48,046 nucleotides of DNA, from the NCBI GenBank assembly GCA_947644645.1, contig CANSAF010000014.1, positions 1-48,046 of the forward strand. Reading direction: 5' to 3'. Of this stretch, positions 1-9,238 are shown in pieces. Source of the stretch: an uncultured Sporosarcina sp. (GTDB taxonomy: Bacteria > Bacillota > Bacilli > Bacillales_A > Planococcaceae). How positions within the stretch are numbered: the first letter of the stretch is position 1; each line of letters begins with the position of its first letter. Made by a program: the position numbers and the translations under genes. The notes beneath the pieces were generated by a model. It made no database searches. It saw only the letters and a program-made list of their open reading frames with translations, and was not told where the DNA came from.

Positions 1-386
1 GACATTTCACGCAATAAAACGTTCATGAAAGAACCTTTTGTAATTTCTTCCCATCTGCTTTGAGCGGTTTGCCCAATGATAATTTGTGTCACACTGTATT
101 CATGTGCAACTTCTTTAATGACTTTTGCGGAAGGACGCTTTTCGTTATCGCGAATAATAAATTCTTCGACATCGAATTCTTCAGCGAGCGCTTTCCAACG
201 TTCCACATACTCTGACTTTTCCGCATCGAATTTATCGAAAGGCAGTGGATCGACTGTTAAAATGTATAGTGGACAGTCCATGATTGTTGCCATTTTGTGT
301 CCCCGTCTAATGAGACGTTCACCATTTGGACCGTAGTAGACACAAACGAGAATGCACTCGTCCATACGACTTTTTGCCGTGCCCAT
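1..386 (-). CDS. Universal stress protein, KdpD-like Usp domain (C-terminal part outside window)
   Basis: Reading the minus strand from the ATG at 386 gives 128 codons that run off the left edge without a stop. The protein begins MGTAKSRMDECILVCVYYGP and continues with RLIRRGHKMA, LYILTVDPL and VTQIIIGQTAQSRWEE, the alternating strand/helix pattern and final nucleotide-loop-like segment of Usp domains like those in KdpD sensor kinases. A GAGGTG ribosome binding site lies 9 bases upstream. It is divergent from the mrp operon. Whether the missing part adds another domain (for example a kinase) cannot be seen. The exact role is unknown; Usp proteins bind nucleotides and act in stress responses. 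Confidence 0.75.
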   Translation of the reverse strand, partial: MGTAKSRMDECILVCVYYGPNGERLIRRGHKMATIMDCPLYILTVDPLPFDKFDAEKSEYVERWKALAEEFDVEEFIIRDNEKRPSAKVIKEVAHEYSVTQIIIGQTAQSRWEEITKGSFMNVLLREM

Positions 387-444
387 ATTGGTATTCACCT
401 CTGAATTTTTTAGTATTTTTAAATCTTTGAATGAAAACTAAGTT

Positions 445-473
445 AGTATATATGATATTCATACAAAAAACAA
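445..473 (-). promoter_or_regulatory. Possible sigma-A promoter of the Usp gene
   Basis: On the minus strand, TTGTTT and TATACT are separated by 17 bases, about 60 bases before the start codon. The -10 element is good and the -35 matches only in its first three bases. Confidence 0.4.
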
Positions 474-926
474 CCATATGGGGAAACTTCATGGAAAGAT
501 TAAATTTATGTCTAAGATTGTTCATTTGAAAAACGGGTAAAGATAGATAGCAATTAAAAAAATAGAATTTCGATGCGGAATGTTTTGAAGTGCGAGCATG
601 ACAAATTTAGTGTATAATTTCTAATGTAATTAACATGTGTCCTCAGCACTCTATTCGATGTATAACTCTAATCCTATCCATATCACATATAACATAAAGG
701 ATTCACTTTACATACTGGGCATTCACTGTCTTTAAACCATCGCTCATATTGAAGAAATCGTGCATAAATTCACTTGTTTAAATATTCATTATACAAAGTT
801 CTCTATGGCATTTTATTATGCCGTTTATTGTCACGTGAGTCAAGTAATCCTCTATTTATAATTCATATTTTAGGAAGCCAGTTTACGGAGATAAAATTTT
901 AAATTGTTTTGATTGGAGGCTTAAAT
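474..926. other. Intergenic region upstream of mrpA, no gene seen
   Basis: About 450 AT-rich bases without a convincing ORF, hairpin or RNA gene. TATAAT-like hexamers occur at 613-618 and 857-862, but the nearest -35-like hexamers are 22-23 bases away, too far for a normal sigma-A promoter. The mrp promoter must lie here but cannot be fixed by eye. Confidence 0.5.
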
Positions 927-3332
927 TTGTTAACCATTACACTAGCGATTTTTATCCCCTTTTTAGCAGCATTATTTGTCCCATCTATTTATAAATGGAA
1001 GCCGGATAAAATAGGCTGGTTTATTTTAATCATTCCACTTGTTTTATTTATAAGTCTTGTTCGTTTTATTCCCCGTGTTGCGGGTGGGGAAACAATCAGT
1101 CACACATTTGATTGGATTCCTTCAGCGAATATATATTTTACGACTTATTTAGATGGTTTAAGTTTGATCTTTGGTTTGTTAATTACTGGAGTGGGTAGCT
1201 TAGTCATTTTGTACTCCATTTATTATTTAACAGCCCGAGAATCGCTTAGCCATTTTTATGTTTATTTATTGATGTTTATGGGTGCTATGCTTGGAGTCGT
1301 ATTTTCCGATAATATGATGGTCTTATATGTATTTTGGGAATTAACGAGTATCTCCTCGTTTTTATTAATTGCATTTTGGTATCACAGAAAACAATCTCGT
1401 TACGGTGCGCAAAAGTCGATGCTGATTACAGTTTCTGGTGGCGTAGCGATGTTGGCTGGTTTTATTATGTTATATGCGATGACAGGTTCATTTAGCATTC
1501 GGGAAAATATCGCAATGATTGGTGAATTTACAAATCATGCATTATTTGTCCCGGCTATGATCTTAGTGTTATTAGGCGCATTTACAAAGTCGGCTCAATT
1601 TCCGTTCCATATTTGGTTACCGGATGCGATGGAAGCACCAACACCAGTTAGTGCTTATTTACACTCCGCGACGATGGTGAAGGCTGGAATTTACTTAGTT
1701 GCTCGTTTTACTGGGATTTTCGGTGGCGATGCAGTTTGGTTTTATACGGTAAGTATTGTCGGTATTTTTACACTGTTTTGGGGATCCTTTAATGCTGTTC
1801 GTCAAACAGACTTAAAGGCGCTTCTCGCTTACTCAACCATTAGTCAGCTCGGTCTTGTCATGAGTTTATTTGGTCTTGGGTCAGCTGCTTTGCACGAAGG
1901 ATATAGCGACCAATCAGTATTATATGCACAAGCAACTTTTGCAGCATTATTTCATTTGATTAACCATTCCACTTTTAAAGGTGCATTATTTATGGTTGTT
2001 GGAATTGTTGATTTAAACGCAGGAACGCGGGATGTGCGTAGGCTAGGCGGCTTAATGGCACTGATGCCCGTTACTTTTACCATTGCTTTAATTGGTAGTT
2101 TTTCAATGGCAGGTTTACCGCCGTTTAACGGTTTCTTGAGTAAAGAAATGTTTTTTGAGGCAATGCTTACCGTTCGTCATTTGGAATTCTTTTCAATCGG
2201 AAGTTGGGGAATTCTTTTCCCGATACTTGCATGGGTAGGAAGTATCTTTACTTTTGTTTACAGCATGATTATCGTTTTCCAAACATTCTTTGGGGCACAT
2301 CAACCTGAGCGATTGGATCGTGAAGCGCATGAAGCACCGATGGGTATGCTCATTGCACCGTCTATTTTAGGTTTATTGGTCGTAGCTGTGTTCTTTTTCC
2401 CGAATGTGGTTGGCGATTATTTACTACGTCCGGCAATGTCAGCAATTTATCCATCTTTACCGAATATTGCTGGAGCGATGAAATCCATTAAAATTTGGCA
2501 TGGACCGAATTTGGCTTTATGGATGACTGTTGGCGTAGTTGTCATCGGATTTCTCTTGTATGCGTCACTTAAATATTGGCGCTCAATGTACAAAGTTGGC
2601 CCGTTCCGTTGGGGATTAGACAGTGTTTATAACGGGGCGCTTAGTATGATGGAAAGAAGTTCTACGGTATTAACCAATCGATATATGACAGGATATTTAC
2701 GTCATTACCTTATCTATATTTTTGGGATTTTTCTTATTTTAACGGCAGGGACACTTGTACTTGTTGGTGGCGTGCCATTTGACTTTTCTAATGATTCGTC
2801 AATTACCGTCAATGAATACATTCTTGTGTTTGGCATGATGGTCGCAGGTGTTTTAATGATTTTTGTGAGTTCTCGCGTAACGGCTATTTTATTGAACGGG
2901 GTATTAGGCTATTCAATTGCTTTGTTCTTTGTTATTTTCCGTGCGCCAGATTTAGCACTTACACAAATTGTGATTGAAACTGTGACAACAGCCTTGTTTT
3001 TACTTTGCTTCTACTTCTTGCCAGAAGTGAAAAAAGAACGCGTGAAACGTCCGGCTAAAATTGTTAATTTACTAATTGCGATTTCGGTTGGGACACTTGT
3101 GACGGTTATTGCACTTGCGGTTCAAGGAAGTAATATGTTTGATTCGATTTCAATTTACTTTGAAAATGCATATGAATTAACAGGTGGAAAAAATATTGTA
3201 AATACGATATTAGGTGATTTCCGCGCATTCGATACGATGCTAGAAGTCGTTGTATTATTTATCGCGGGAATTGGTGTGTATACATTAGTCAAACTAAAAT
3301 CGAGGAAGGAGGGACGAGACGTTGAAGATTAA
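927..3332 (+). CDS. mrpA: Na+/H+ antiporter subunit A (MrpA)
   Basis: The 801-residue polytopic protein is the usual length for MrpA, the large subunit of the seven-protein Mrp antiporter, which exchanges cytoplasmic Na+ for external H+ and serves alkali and salt tolerance. It is homologous to the NuoL subunit of complex I. Visible family marks are VFWELTS with the key Glu near residue 138, and GAFTKSAQFPFHIWLPDAME with a conserved Lys near 221, followed by an HSATMVKAG segment. The C-terminal third carries the extra MbhD/MbhE-type helices typical of MrpA. The start is TTG 927, because GGAGG at 915-919 sits 7 bases upstream; a longer reading would start before this ribosome binding site. Confidence 0.95.
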   Translation: MLTITLAIFIPFLAALFVPSIYKWKPDKIGWFILIIPLVLFISLVRFIPRVAGGETISHTFDWIPSANIYFTTYLDGLSLIFGLLITGVGSLVILYSIYYLTARESLSHFYVYLLMFMGAMLGVVFSDNMMVLYVFWELTSISSFLLIAFWYHRKQSRYGAQKSMLITVSGGVAMLAGFIMLYAMTGSFSIRENIAMIGEFTNHALFVPAMILVLLGAFTKSAQFPFHIWLPDAMEAPTPVSAYLHSATMVKAGIYLVARFTGIFGGDAVWFYTVSIVGIFTLFWGSFNAVRQTDLKALLAYSTISQLGLVMSLFGLGSAALHEGYSDQSVLYAQATFAALFHLINHSTFKGALFMVVGIVDLNAGTRDVRRLGGLMALMPVTFTIALIGSFSMAGLPPFNGFLSKEMFFEAMLTVRHLEFFSIGSWGILFPILAWVGSIFTFVYSMIIVFQTFFGAHQPERLDREAHEAPMGMLIAPSILGLLVVAVFFFPNVVGDYLLRPAMSAIYPSLPNIAGAMKSIKIWHGPNLALWMTVGVVVIGFLLYASLKYWRSMYKVGPFRWGLDSVYNGALSMMERSSTVLTNRYMTGYLRHYLIYIFGIFLILTAGTLVLVGGVPFDFSNDSSITVNEYILVFGMMVAGVLMIFVSSRVTAILLNGVLGYSIALFFVIFRAPDLALTQIVIETVTTALFLLCFYFLPEVKKERVKRPAKIVNLLIAISVGTLVTVIALAVQGSNMFDSISIYFENAYELTGGKNIVNTILGDFRAFDTMLEVVVLFIAGIGVYTLVKLKSRKEGRDVED

Positions 3333-3744
3333 TGATGTGATTTTACGGACGATAACGAAGTTGGTTGTGTTCATTATTTTGACATTCGGTGTCGAGTTAT
3401 TTTTGGCAGGTCATAATGATCCAGGCGGCGGATTTATCGGCGGACTCGTCCTGTCTTCCGCACTTGTGTTATTATTTCTCGTTTACGATATTGAAACCGT
3501 TCAAAAAGGGATTCCGGTAGACTTTAAGAAAGTAGCAGCGGTTGGTGTGCTATTTGCAGTTGGAACTGGTTTGGGTGCCGTTGCATTCGGTGCAGAATTT
3601 TTAACACAAACATTTGAAGTTTTTCATTTACCAGTTTTCGGGGACACAGAATTAGCGACCGTTTTACTTTTTGAAGTCGGTGTCGCTTTAACGGTTGTTG
3701 GGACCGTTGTAACAATTATTTTAAGTATTAGTGAGGATGTGTAG
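3322..3744 (+). CDS. mrpB: Na+/H+ antiporter subunit B (MrpB)
   Basis: 140 residues with four predicted membrane segments and the MnhB signature around HNDPGGGFIGGLV. It is a small subunit of the Mrp complex, lying next to MrpA. The gene starts at TTG with a GGAGG site about 8-10 bases upstream and overlaps the end of mrpA by 11 bases, which indicates translational coupling. Confidence 0.94.
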   Translation: MKINDVILRTITKLVVFIILTFGVELFLAGHNDPGGGFIGGLVLSSALVLLFLVYDIETVQKGIPVDFKKVAAVGVLFAVGTGLGAVAFGAEFLTQTFEVFHLPVFGDTELATVLLFEVGVALTVVGTVVTIILSISEDV

Positions 3745-3746
3745 CG

Positions 3747-4085
3747 ATGGAAACGTTAATTACGATACTTGCAGGGGTACTAGTAACGGTTGCCGTCTAT
3801 TTGCTGCTCTCCCGTAGTATCATTCGAATTATATTAGGCTCTGCGGTGCTATCCCATGCTGTTCATTTATTGCTTATGGTAATGGGTGGATTAAAAAAGG
3901 GAAGTGTGCCGCTACTCGGAGAAGTATCTGATCGATATACGGATGCATTACCACAAGCGCTTATTTTAACAGCGATTGTCATCAGTTTTGCGGTTACAGC
4001 ATTTTTACTCGTTCTTGCCTACCGAACTTATCAAGAAACGGGTTCAGACGACCTCAGGGAAATGCGAGGGTTTACAGATGAATAA
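3747..4085 (+). CDS. mrpC: Na+/H+ antiporter subunit C (MrpC)
   Basis: 112 residues, three membrane helices, homologous to NuoK of complex I. The segment RIILGSAVLSHAVHLLLM and the later DALPQALILTAIVISFAVTA are typical of MnhC, including the conserved PQALILTAIVI motif. It starts 2 bases after mrpB stops and overlaps mrpD by 8 bases. Confidence 0.94.
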   Translation: METLITILAGVLVTVAVYLLLSRSIIRIILGSAVLSHAVHLLLMVMGGLKKGSVPLLGEVSDRYTDALPQALILTAIVISFAVTAFLLVLAYRTYQETGSDDLREMRGFTDE

Positions 4086-5562
4086 TATGATTGTGATGCC
4101 AATGATCATTCCATTATTAACAGGTATTATTCTTGTTTTTTTCCGTTCGTATATTAAAGTGCAGCGTGTGTTAAGTTTTCTTGCATTAGTTGCGACGGCA
4201 GGTGTCAGTGTTTATCTTTTGAATAAAATTCAAACGGATGGCATCTTACGCTTAGATTTTGGGGGGTGGCGACCGCCTTATGGAATTTTATTTGTAGCAG
4301 ATTCTTTTTCGGTTTTACTCGTGTTAACGACGGCGATTGTCTCTGCAATTGTGTTGTTATATGCATTTTCTTCCATTGGTTTTAAACGTGAAAATATGTT
4401 CTTTTATCCTTTCGCATTATTGCTTGTTGCAGGGGTAAATGGTTCTTTTTTAACGGGAGACTTATTTAATCTATTTGTTTGTTTCGAAGTGATGTTACTC
4501 GCTTCTTACGTTTTAATTACACTGGGTGGAAAAAAGGTTCAACTCGTTGAATCGATTAAATATGTGGCGATAAATGTACTCTCTTCCTGGTTCTTCTTAT
4601 TAGGAATTGCGTATTTGTACGGAACTGTAGGTACGCTGAATATGGCACATTTATCGGCACGTGTTGCGGAAGTGGGGCAAGGCCCACTATTAACGGTTAT
4701 TAGTATTTTGTTTTTAATCGTCTTTAGTTTGAAATCTGGTTTACTGCTCTACTTCTGGTTACCAGGTTCTTATAGTGCACCACCGACGGCGATTGCTGCC
4801 TTATTTGGTGCGCTTTTAACAAAAGTCGGGATTTATGCGATGTTCCGAATGTTTACGTTAATTTTTTACCATGAACCATCGATTACACATACGATGATTG
4901 GTGTTATGGCGGCTTTAACTTTAATCGGTGGAAGTCTTGGGGCTATTGCTTACAAAGATATTCGACAAATTGTATCCTATAATGTCATTATTACAGTCGG
5001 TTTTATTCTTGTAGGATTAGCCGTTTCAACGGAAGTTGGGTTTCAAGGCGCTATTTTTTACCTTGTTCACGATATGTTGATCAAGGCATTGCTCTTTTTA
5101 TTGGCAGGAACGATGATTTATTTAACAGGAAAAACGCGTATTGAAGAGATGAGTGGATTGATTGGAAACTATCCACTGCTCGGGTGGTTATTCTTTTTAA
5201 CAACATTATCGCTTGCGGGAATCCCGCCTTTAAGTGGTTTTCTTGGGAAGTTGTATATTGGACAAGGTGCGGTTGAGGCAGGCTCTTATGGCTTATTAGC
5301 ATTGGCATTTATATCGGGAATGCTCGTCCTTTACTCGCTCCTTCGAATTTTTATGAATACATTTTGGGGAGAAACAATTATTAGTGAAGAGGAAGAAGTG
5401 CCGCTGAAAAAAAGCTTATTACTTCCTTGTGTGCTACTTGGTATTGCGACGATTGCGCTTGGGATTGGTGCAGAAAGTCTGTTAGTTTATGTAGAAGATG
5501 CGGCATACACACTAATGAATCCCGAAGTTTATGTAGACGCGGTATTAGGTAATCGGAAGTAA
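4078..5562 (+). CDS. mrpD: Na+/H+ antiporter subunit D (MrpD)
   Basis: 494 residues, a NuoN/NuoM-like proton-translocating subunit of Mrp with about 14 membrane segments. Family marks are the Glu in LFVCFEVMLLASY, a Lys in SLKSGLLLYFWLPGSYSAPP, and HDMLIKALLFLLAG. The start is ATG 4078 (MNNMIVMPM) with GAGG 8 bases upstream; the frame stays open 34 codons further back into mrpC, but that part lacks membrane character. Confidence 0.95.
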   Translation: MNNMIVMPMIIPLLTGIILVFFRSYIKVQRVLSFLALVATAGVSVYLLNKIQTDGILRLDFGGWRPPYGILFVADSFSVLLVLTTAIVSAIVLLYAFSSIGFKRENMFFYPFALLLVAGVNGSFLTGDLFNLFVCFEVMLLASYVLITLGGKKVQLVESIKYVAINVLSSWFFLLGIAYLYGTVGTLNMAHLSARVAEVGQGPLLTVISILFLIVFSLKSGLLLYFWLPGSYSAPPTAIAALFGALLTKVGIYAMFRMFTLIFYHEPSITHTMIGVMAALTLIGGSLGAIAYKDIRQIVSYNVIITVGFILVGLAVSTEVGFQGAIFYLVHDMLIKALLFLLAGTMIYLTGKTRIEEMSGLIGNYPLLGWLFFLTTLSLAGIPPLSGFLGKLYIGQGAVEAGSYGLLALAFISGMLVLYSLLRIFMNTFWGETIISEEEEVPLKKSLLLPCVLLGIATIALGIGAESLLVYVEDAAYTLMNPEVYVDAVLGNRK

Positions 5563-5583
5563 GAAAGCTGAGGTGAGCGATTC

Positions 5584-6069
5584 ATGCGGGCCCAATTATT
5601 GCTAAATGTAATGATTGCATTTTTATGGATGTTACTCATCGATGAAGATGAGTTGAAATTTACAACCTTTTTCGCCGGTTTTCTCGTTGGAATAGGAATC
5701 ATATTTATGCTCCATCGATTTTTCGGCACACAATTTTATTTGAAGCGGCTTTTTGCTTGCTTTAAATTATTATTTATCTTCAATTCAGAGTTGGTTCAAT
5801 CAAGTATTCTTGTTTTAAGACAAATTTTAAGCCCGAAGTTAAAAATTCAACCAGGCATTTTCAGATATGAAACAGTACTTGAAAGCGATTTGGAAATTAC
5901 GATGATTTCGCTCTTATTAACACTGACGCCAGGTTCGGTAGTTATGGAAGTCATGCCCGAAGGAAATGTTTTATATGTCCATGCGATGGATGTTGAAAAT
6001 GAACGCGATGCAATTTTAAATCAATTAAAAAACTTTGAGAAAGCAATTATGGAGGTGACTCGTTCATGA
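5584..6069 (+). CDS. mrpE: Na+/H+ antiporter subunit E (MrpE)
   Basis: 161 residues with two N-terminal membrane helices followed by a cytoplasmic domain containing LLTLTPGSVVMEV, the conserved MnhE core. It is a structural subunit of the Mrp antiporter. A GAGGTGAG site lies upstream of ATG 5584, and the stop overlaps the mrpF start by 4 bases. Confidence 0.94.
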   Translation: MRAQLLLNVMIAFLWMLLIDEDELKFTTFFAGFLVGIGIIFMLHRFFGTQFYLKRLFACFKLLFIFNSELVQSSILVLRQILSPKLKIQPGIFRYETVLESDLEITMISLLLTLTPGSVVMEVMPEGNVLYVHAMDVENERDAILNQLKNFEKAIMEVTRS

Positions 6070-6350
6070 TCAATATGATGTTAACAACTTCTCTTGTGTT
6101 AATTGCGATTGCAATTGGCATAGCTGTCATACGAATTGTGCTCGGTCCGTCACTTCCAGACCGCGTATTGGCACTTGATGTAATTGGCGTCAATTTAATC
6201 GCTTCAATTGCGGTTATTTCAGTGTTGATGAATACGAAAGCATTTTTGGAGGTTATTCTTATCTTGGGGATTCTATCCTTTATCGGTACAATTGCTTATT
6301 CAAAATTTATTTTGAGGGGGGTTGTCGTTGAACGTAAGCGCGATCGGTGA
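6066..6350 (+). CDS. mrpF: Na+/H+ antiporter subunit F (MrpF)
   Basis: 94 residues and three membrane helices. The segment RIVLGPSLPDRVLALDVIGV is diagnostic for MnhF/PhaF subunits. Start and stop overlap the neighbouring mrpE and mrpG genes, as expected for subunits made in fixed ratio. Confidence 0.94.
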   Translation: MINMMLTTSLVLIAIAIGIAVIRIVLGPSLPDRVLALDVIGVNLIASIAVISVLMNTKAFLEVILILGILSFIGTIAYSKFILRGVVVERKRDR

Positions 6351-6702
6351 GTTTATAGGTGCATTATTCATATTGACAGGTGGCGTGATGAGTGTTGTAA
6401 GTGTGTTTGGCTTGATTCGATTACCGGATGTTTATACAAGGTCACATGCCGCAACAAAAAGTTCAACGCTTGCCGTTTTATTAACATTATTAGGTGCTTT
6501 TATTTACTTTTGGGCAACCGCACATTTTATAAGTGTACGATTACTGCTCGGAATCTTCTTCGTTTTTTTAACAGCACCTGTTGCGGGACATTTATTAGTT
6601 CGTTCCGCGTATCGGACGAAAGTGAAGTTGGCAGATATTTCAGGGACAGACGATTTATACGAAGTATTGCATGGCGATCAGAAGAAAGAAAACGAGTCTT
6701 AA
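6328..6702 (+). CDS. mrpG: Na+/H+ antiporter subunit G (MrpG)
   Basis: 124 residues, three membrane helices, with the MnhG marks FGLIRLPDVYTRSHAATKSST and PVAGHLLVRSAY. It is the last gene of the operon. TTG 6328 is chosen because a long GAGGGGGG tract ends about 7 bases upstream; an in-frame TTG six bases earlier would touch this tract. A hairpin terminator follows immediately. Confidence 0.92.
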   Translation: MNVSAIGEFIGALFILTGGVMSVVSVFGLIRLPDVYTRSHAATKSSTLAVLLTLLGAFIYFWATAHFISVRLLLGIFFVFLTAPVAGHLLVRSAYRTKVKLADISGTDDLYEVLHGDQKKENES

Positions 6703-6717
6703 GGGCTCGTTTTTTTA
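6690..6717 (+). terminator. Rho-independent terminator of the mrp operon
   Basis: The stem AAACGAG...CTCGTTT closes over a short TTAA-centred loop and runs into seven T residues. It overlaps the last codons of mrpG. Confidence 0.85.
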
Positions 6718-6794
6718 TTGTTATTTTTTTAGATGGAAGGAATTCGACGTGAAATATTGAATAAGTTTAAGGAGGGAGAAAAAGGGGGGATTTT

Positions 6795-9152
6795 GTGAAA
6801 CGTTGGATGAAAGTATTATTATCGATTGTTGGTGCGATTGGCGTTTTACTGATAGGTGCATTTATTTTTCTGAATATGTATATCGGCAAATCAAAACCGG
6901 TCATTTCAGGTGAAGTTGGCGTATCGATTTTAGACGATGAAGTGATTGTAACGAGAGATGGGGCAGGGTTACCGCATATTGAAGCAGAGTCGGATGCAGA
7001 TTTATACCGAGCGCAAGGGTATATACAAGCACAGGATAGGCTGTTTCAAATGGATTTATCAAGACGTCAGGCGAGTGGACGACTTGCTGAAGTTGTAGGA
7101 GAAGCGGCAATTGATACGGACAAACATTTTCGTACATTTAGTTTAAGAGCGGCTGCTGAAGCTTCTTATGATGGGTATAGCGATGAGGCAAAAGAAGTCC
7201 TTCGGTTGTTTGCGGAAGGCGTTAATGCGTACCGTGAAGAAGCGATTGACAAAGGGAAGCTTCCCTATGAATTTAAAGTGTTAGGTTACACGCCAGAACC
7301 TTGGTCAGAGATTGATTCATTAACGATTGGGAAATTTATGGCGTATGATTTAGGTGGAAATTGGGATACTTTAGCCGTTCGACATTGGGCATTAAACCAT
7401 TTGGACGAGGAAAAAGCGAAAGAATTATTTATCGAATATCCTGAAGACGCGCGTTCAATTATTGAAGCGAATCTTCAAACGCCAGTTCAAGTAGCTGGTC
7501 AATTTGATGCGGATTTACTTCCACACGAGTTTAACGGAAGTAATAACTGGGTCGTTTCTGGGGATAAAACTAAAAGTGGATTTCCTTTATTGGCAGATGA
7601 TCCACATTTAGGATTAAGTACACCGTCTATTTGGTATCAAATGCATTTAAAGTCACCAGAACAAAATGTCGGCGGTGTCATTTTTGCGGGCGTACCAGGA
7701 ATTATTTTAGGACATAATGAAGACATTGCGTGGGGTGTAACGAATGTTGGACCCGACGTACAAGATTTATATATTGAACAGCCGAATCCCGATGATCCGA
7801 CACAGTTTTTGTATGACGGCGAGTGGGAAAAAGCGGAAGTTCGCGATGAAACGATTTCTGTAAAAGGCCAGGAAGATATTCCGTTTGAGGTCATTGTGAC
7901 ACGTCACGGACCGATTGTTTCGGATATTGTTTTTAAAGAAGAAGTACCAGATGCGATGTTTTCAATGCAGTGGACAGCGCTTGAACCAACTTTAGAATTA
8001 GAAGCAGTCATGCAAATGAACAAAGCGAACGACTGGGAAAGTTTTGAAAAAGCATTAGAAAATTTCCATGCACCCGCTCAAAACTTTGTGTTTGCATCAC
8101 CAGATGGCACGATTGCTTATAAAGCAAATGGACGCATTCCACTTCGGAAACTTGGGGACGGCCAATTACCAGTACCAGGGGATTCCTCCGAATACGGTTG
8201 GGAAGGTTATATTCCTTATGACGAATTACCACGTGTTGTCAATCCAGATGAAGGGTTTATCGCAACGGCGAATAATGAAGTCGTTGGTGCAGAATATCCC
8301 TATCATATTACGAAATTTTGGGCACAACCTTATCGTTATGAACGCATTGCAGAAGTATTGGAATCAGGCGATCAATTTACAGCGGAAGATATGATGGCTT
8401 TACAATTGGATGTGAAAAACTTATACGCAGCTGAATTTTTGCCGTCATTAATAGAGTCAGTGCGTGCAAAAGATGTGGATGGAAAATATGAAGAGGCATT
8501 GGAAATCTTGGCGGCATGGAATCAGTTCGATGATGTCGATGAAGCTGCACCGTTAATATTCCATAAGTTGATGAAAGAGTTGCCGCTTATTTTGTTTGAA
8601 GCTGAAATGCCAACTGATGTTTATGCGATGATGCCCGGAAAAGGTCAAATTACGGATCAATTATTAAGAGTTGGTTTTGCGGGAGAATCTAGCGCATGGC
8701 TTGATGAATACGGCGGTGTTGATGAATGGGTATTCGATGCATTTGAGCAATCAATGGCGAAAACGACTGAAGAATTTGGCAAGAACTTGTCGAAGTGGCG
8801 TTGGGGAGATTTCCATCAAGTCGTATTCCCACATCCTTTGTCTAGCGCTTCATCTGTATTGGCTAAATTTTTAGATCCGAAAAAACAAGAATTAGGTGGC
8901 TCGAATATTACGGTTCAAGCTGCTGCATTTAAAGAAGATGGCACTGTGAATCACGGCGCGCCGTGGCGATTCGTTGCCGACTTAGAAGATTTATCAACAA
9001 CTTATCAAATCGTTGGACCAGGCATAAGTGGTCATATGAAATCGAAATGGTTTCATAGTGCTGCAGAAGAATGGGTTCAAGGAAATTTCTATGAATCAGT
9101 GCTAATTGGAGAAGTTGAAAATGGGAAAGTTTTAAAATTAACTGCGGAGTAA
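6795..9152 (+). CDS. Penicillin acylase family protein, membrane-anchored Ntn hydrolase
   Basis: 785 residues, the usual length for penicillin amidases (peptidase family S45). These precursors cleave themselves so that an internal Ser becomes the N-terminal nucleophile of the large chain and hydrolyses amide bonds. The GSNNWVVSG motif puts that Ser at about residue 249, with a leading DRLFQMDLSRRQASGRLAE block near 81-99 typical of the small chain. Residues 5-27 form a single hydrophobic helix, so the enzyme is likely anchored outside the cell. The start is GTG 6795 with a purine-rich GGGGGGA site upstream. The natural substrate is unknown; acyl-homoserine lactones, beta-lactams or other amides are all possible for this family. 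Confidence 0.9.
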   Translation: MKRWMKVLLSIVGAIGVLLIGAFIFLNMYIGKSKPVISGEVGVSILDDEVIVTRDGAGLPHIEAESDADLYRAQGYIQAQDRLFQMDLSRRQASGRLAEVVGEAAIDTDKHFRTFSLRAAAEASYDGYSDEAKEVLRLFAEGVNAYREEAIDKGKLPYEFKVLGYTPEPWSEIDSLTIGKFMAYDLGGNWDTLAVRHWALNHLDEEKAKELFIEYPEDARSIIEANLQTPVQVAGQFDADLLPHEFNGSNNWVVSGDKTKSGFPLLADDPHLGLSTPSIWYQMHLKSPEQNVGGVIFAGVPGIILGHNEDIAWGVTNVGPDVQDLYIEQPNPDDPTQFLYDGEWEKAEVRDETISVKGQEDIPFEVIVTRHGPIVSDIVFKEEVPDAMFSMQWTALEPTLELEAVMQMNKANDWESFEKALENFHAPAQNFVFASPDGTIAYKANGRIPLRKLGDGQLPVPGDSSEYGWEGYIPYDELPRVVNPDEGFIATANNEVVGAEYPYHITKFWAQPYRYERIAEVLESGDQFTAEDMMALQLDVKNLYAAEFLPSLIESVRAKDVDGKYEEALEILAAWNQFDDVDEAAPLIFHKLMKELPLILFEAEMPTDVYAMMPGKGQITDQLLRVGFAGESSAWLDEYGGVDEWVFDAFEQSMAKTTEEFGKNLSKWRWGDFHQVVFPHPLSSASSVLAKFLDPKKQELGGSNITVQAAAFKEDGTVNHGAPWRFVADLEDLSTTYQIVGPGISGHMKSKWFHSAAEEWVQGNFYESVLIGEVENGKVLKLTAE

Positions 9153-9160
9153 TTTTCATT

Positions 9161-9206
9161 AAAAGGTGCATGGGACGGTATATAGCTACGTCTTGTGCAC
9201 CTTTTT
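9161..9206. terminator. Terminator between convergent genes
   Basis: AAAAGGTGCA pairs with TGCACCTTTT across a loop of about 25 bases. It has a T-tract on the plus strand and an A-rich lead-in, so it can serve both the acylase gene and the convergent peptidase gene. Confidence 0.8.
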
Positions 9207-9238
9207 CGATTTAATAGTTTTTCGTTGAGTGCTAGCGT

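Noticed and set aside
76-336. Plus-strand ORF of 86 codons
   Set aside because: It is antisense to the Usp gene, has no ribosome binding site and its product is Ser-rich with no domain features; the minus-strand frame has clear family character.
585-618. Candidate mrp promoter (TTGAAG ... TATAAT)
   Set aside because: The spacer is 22 bases, beyond the working range for sigma-A.
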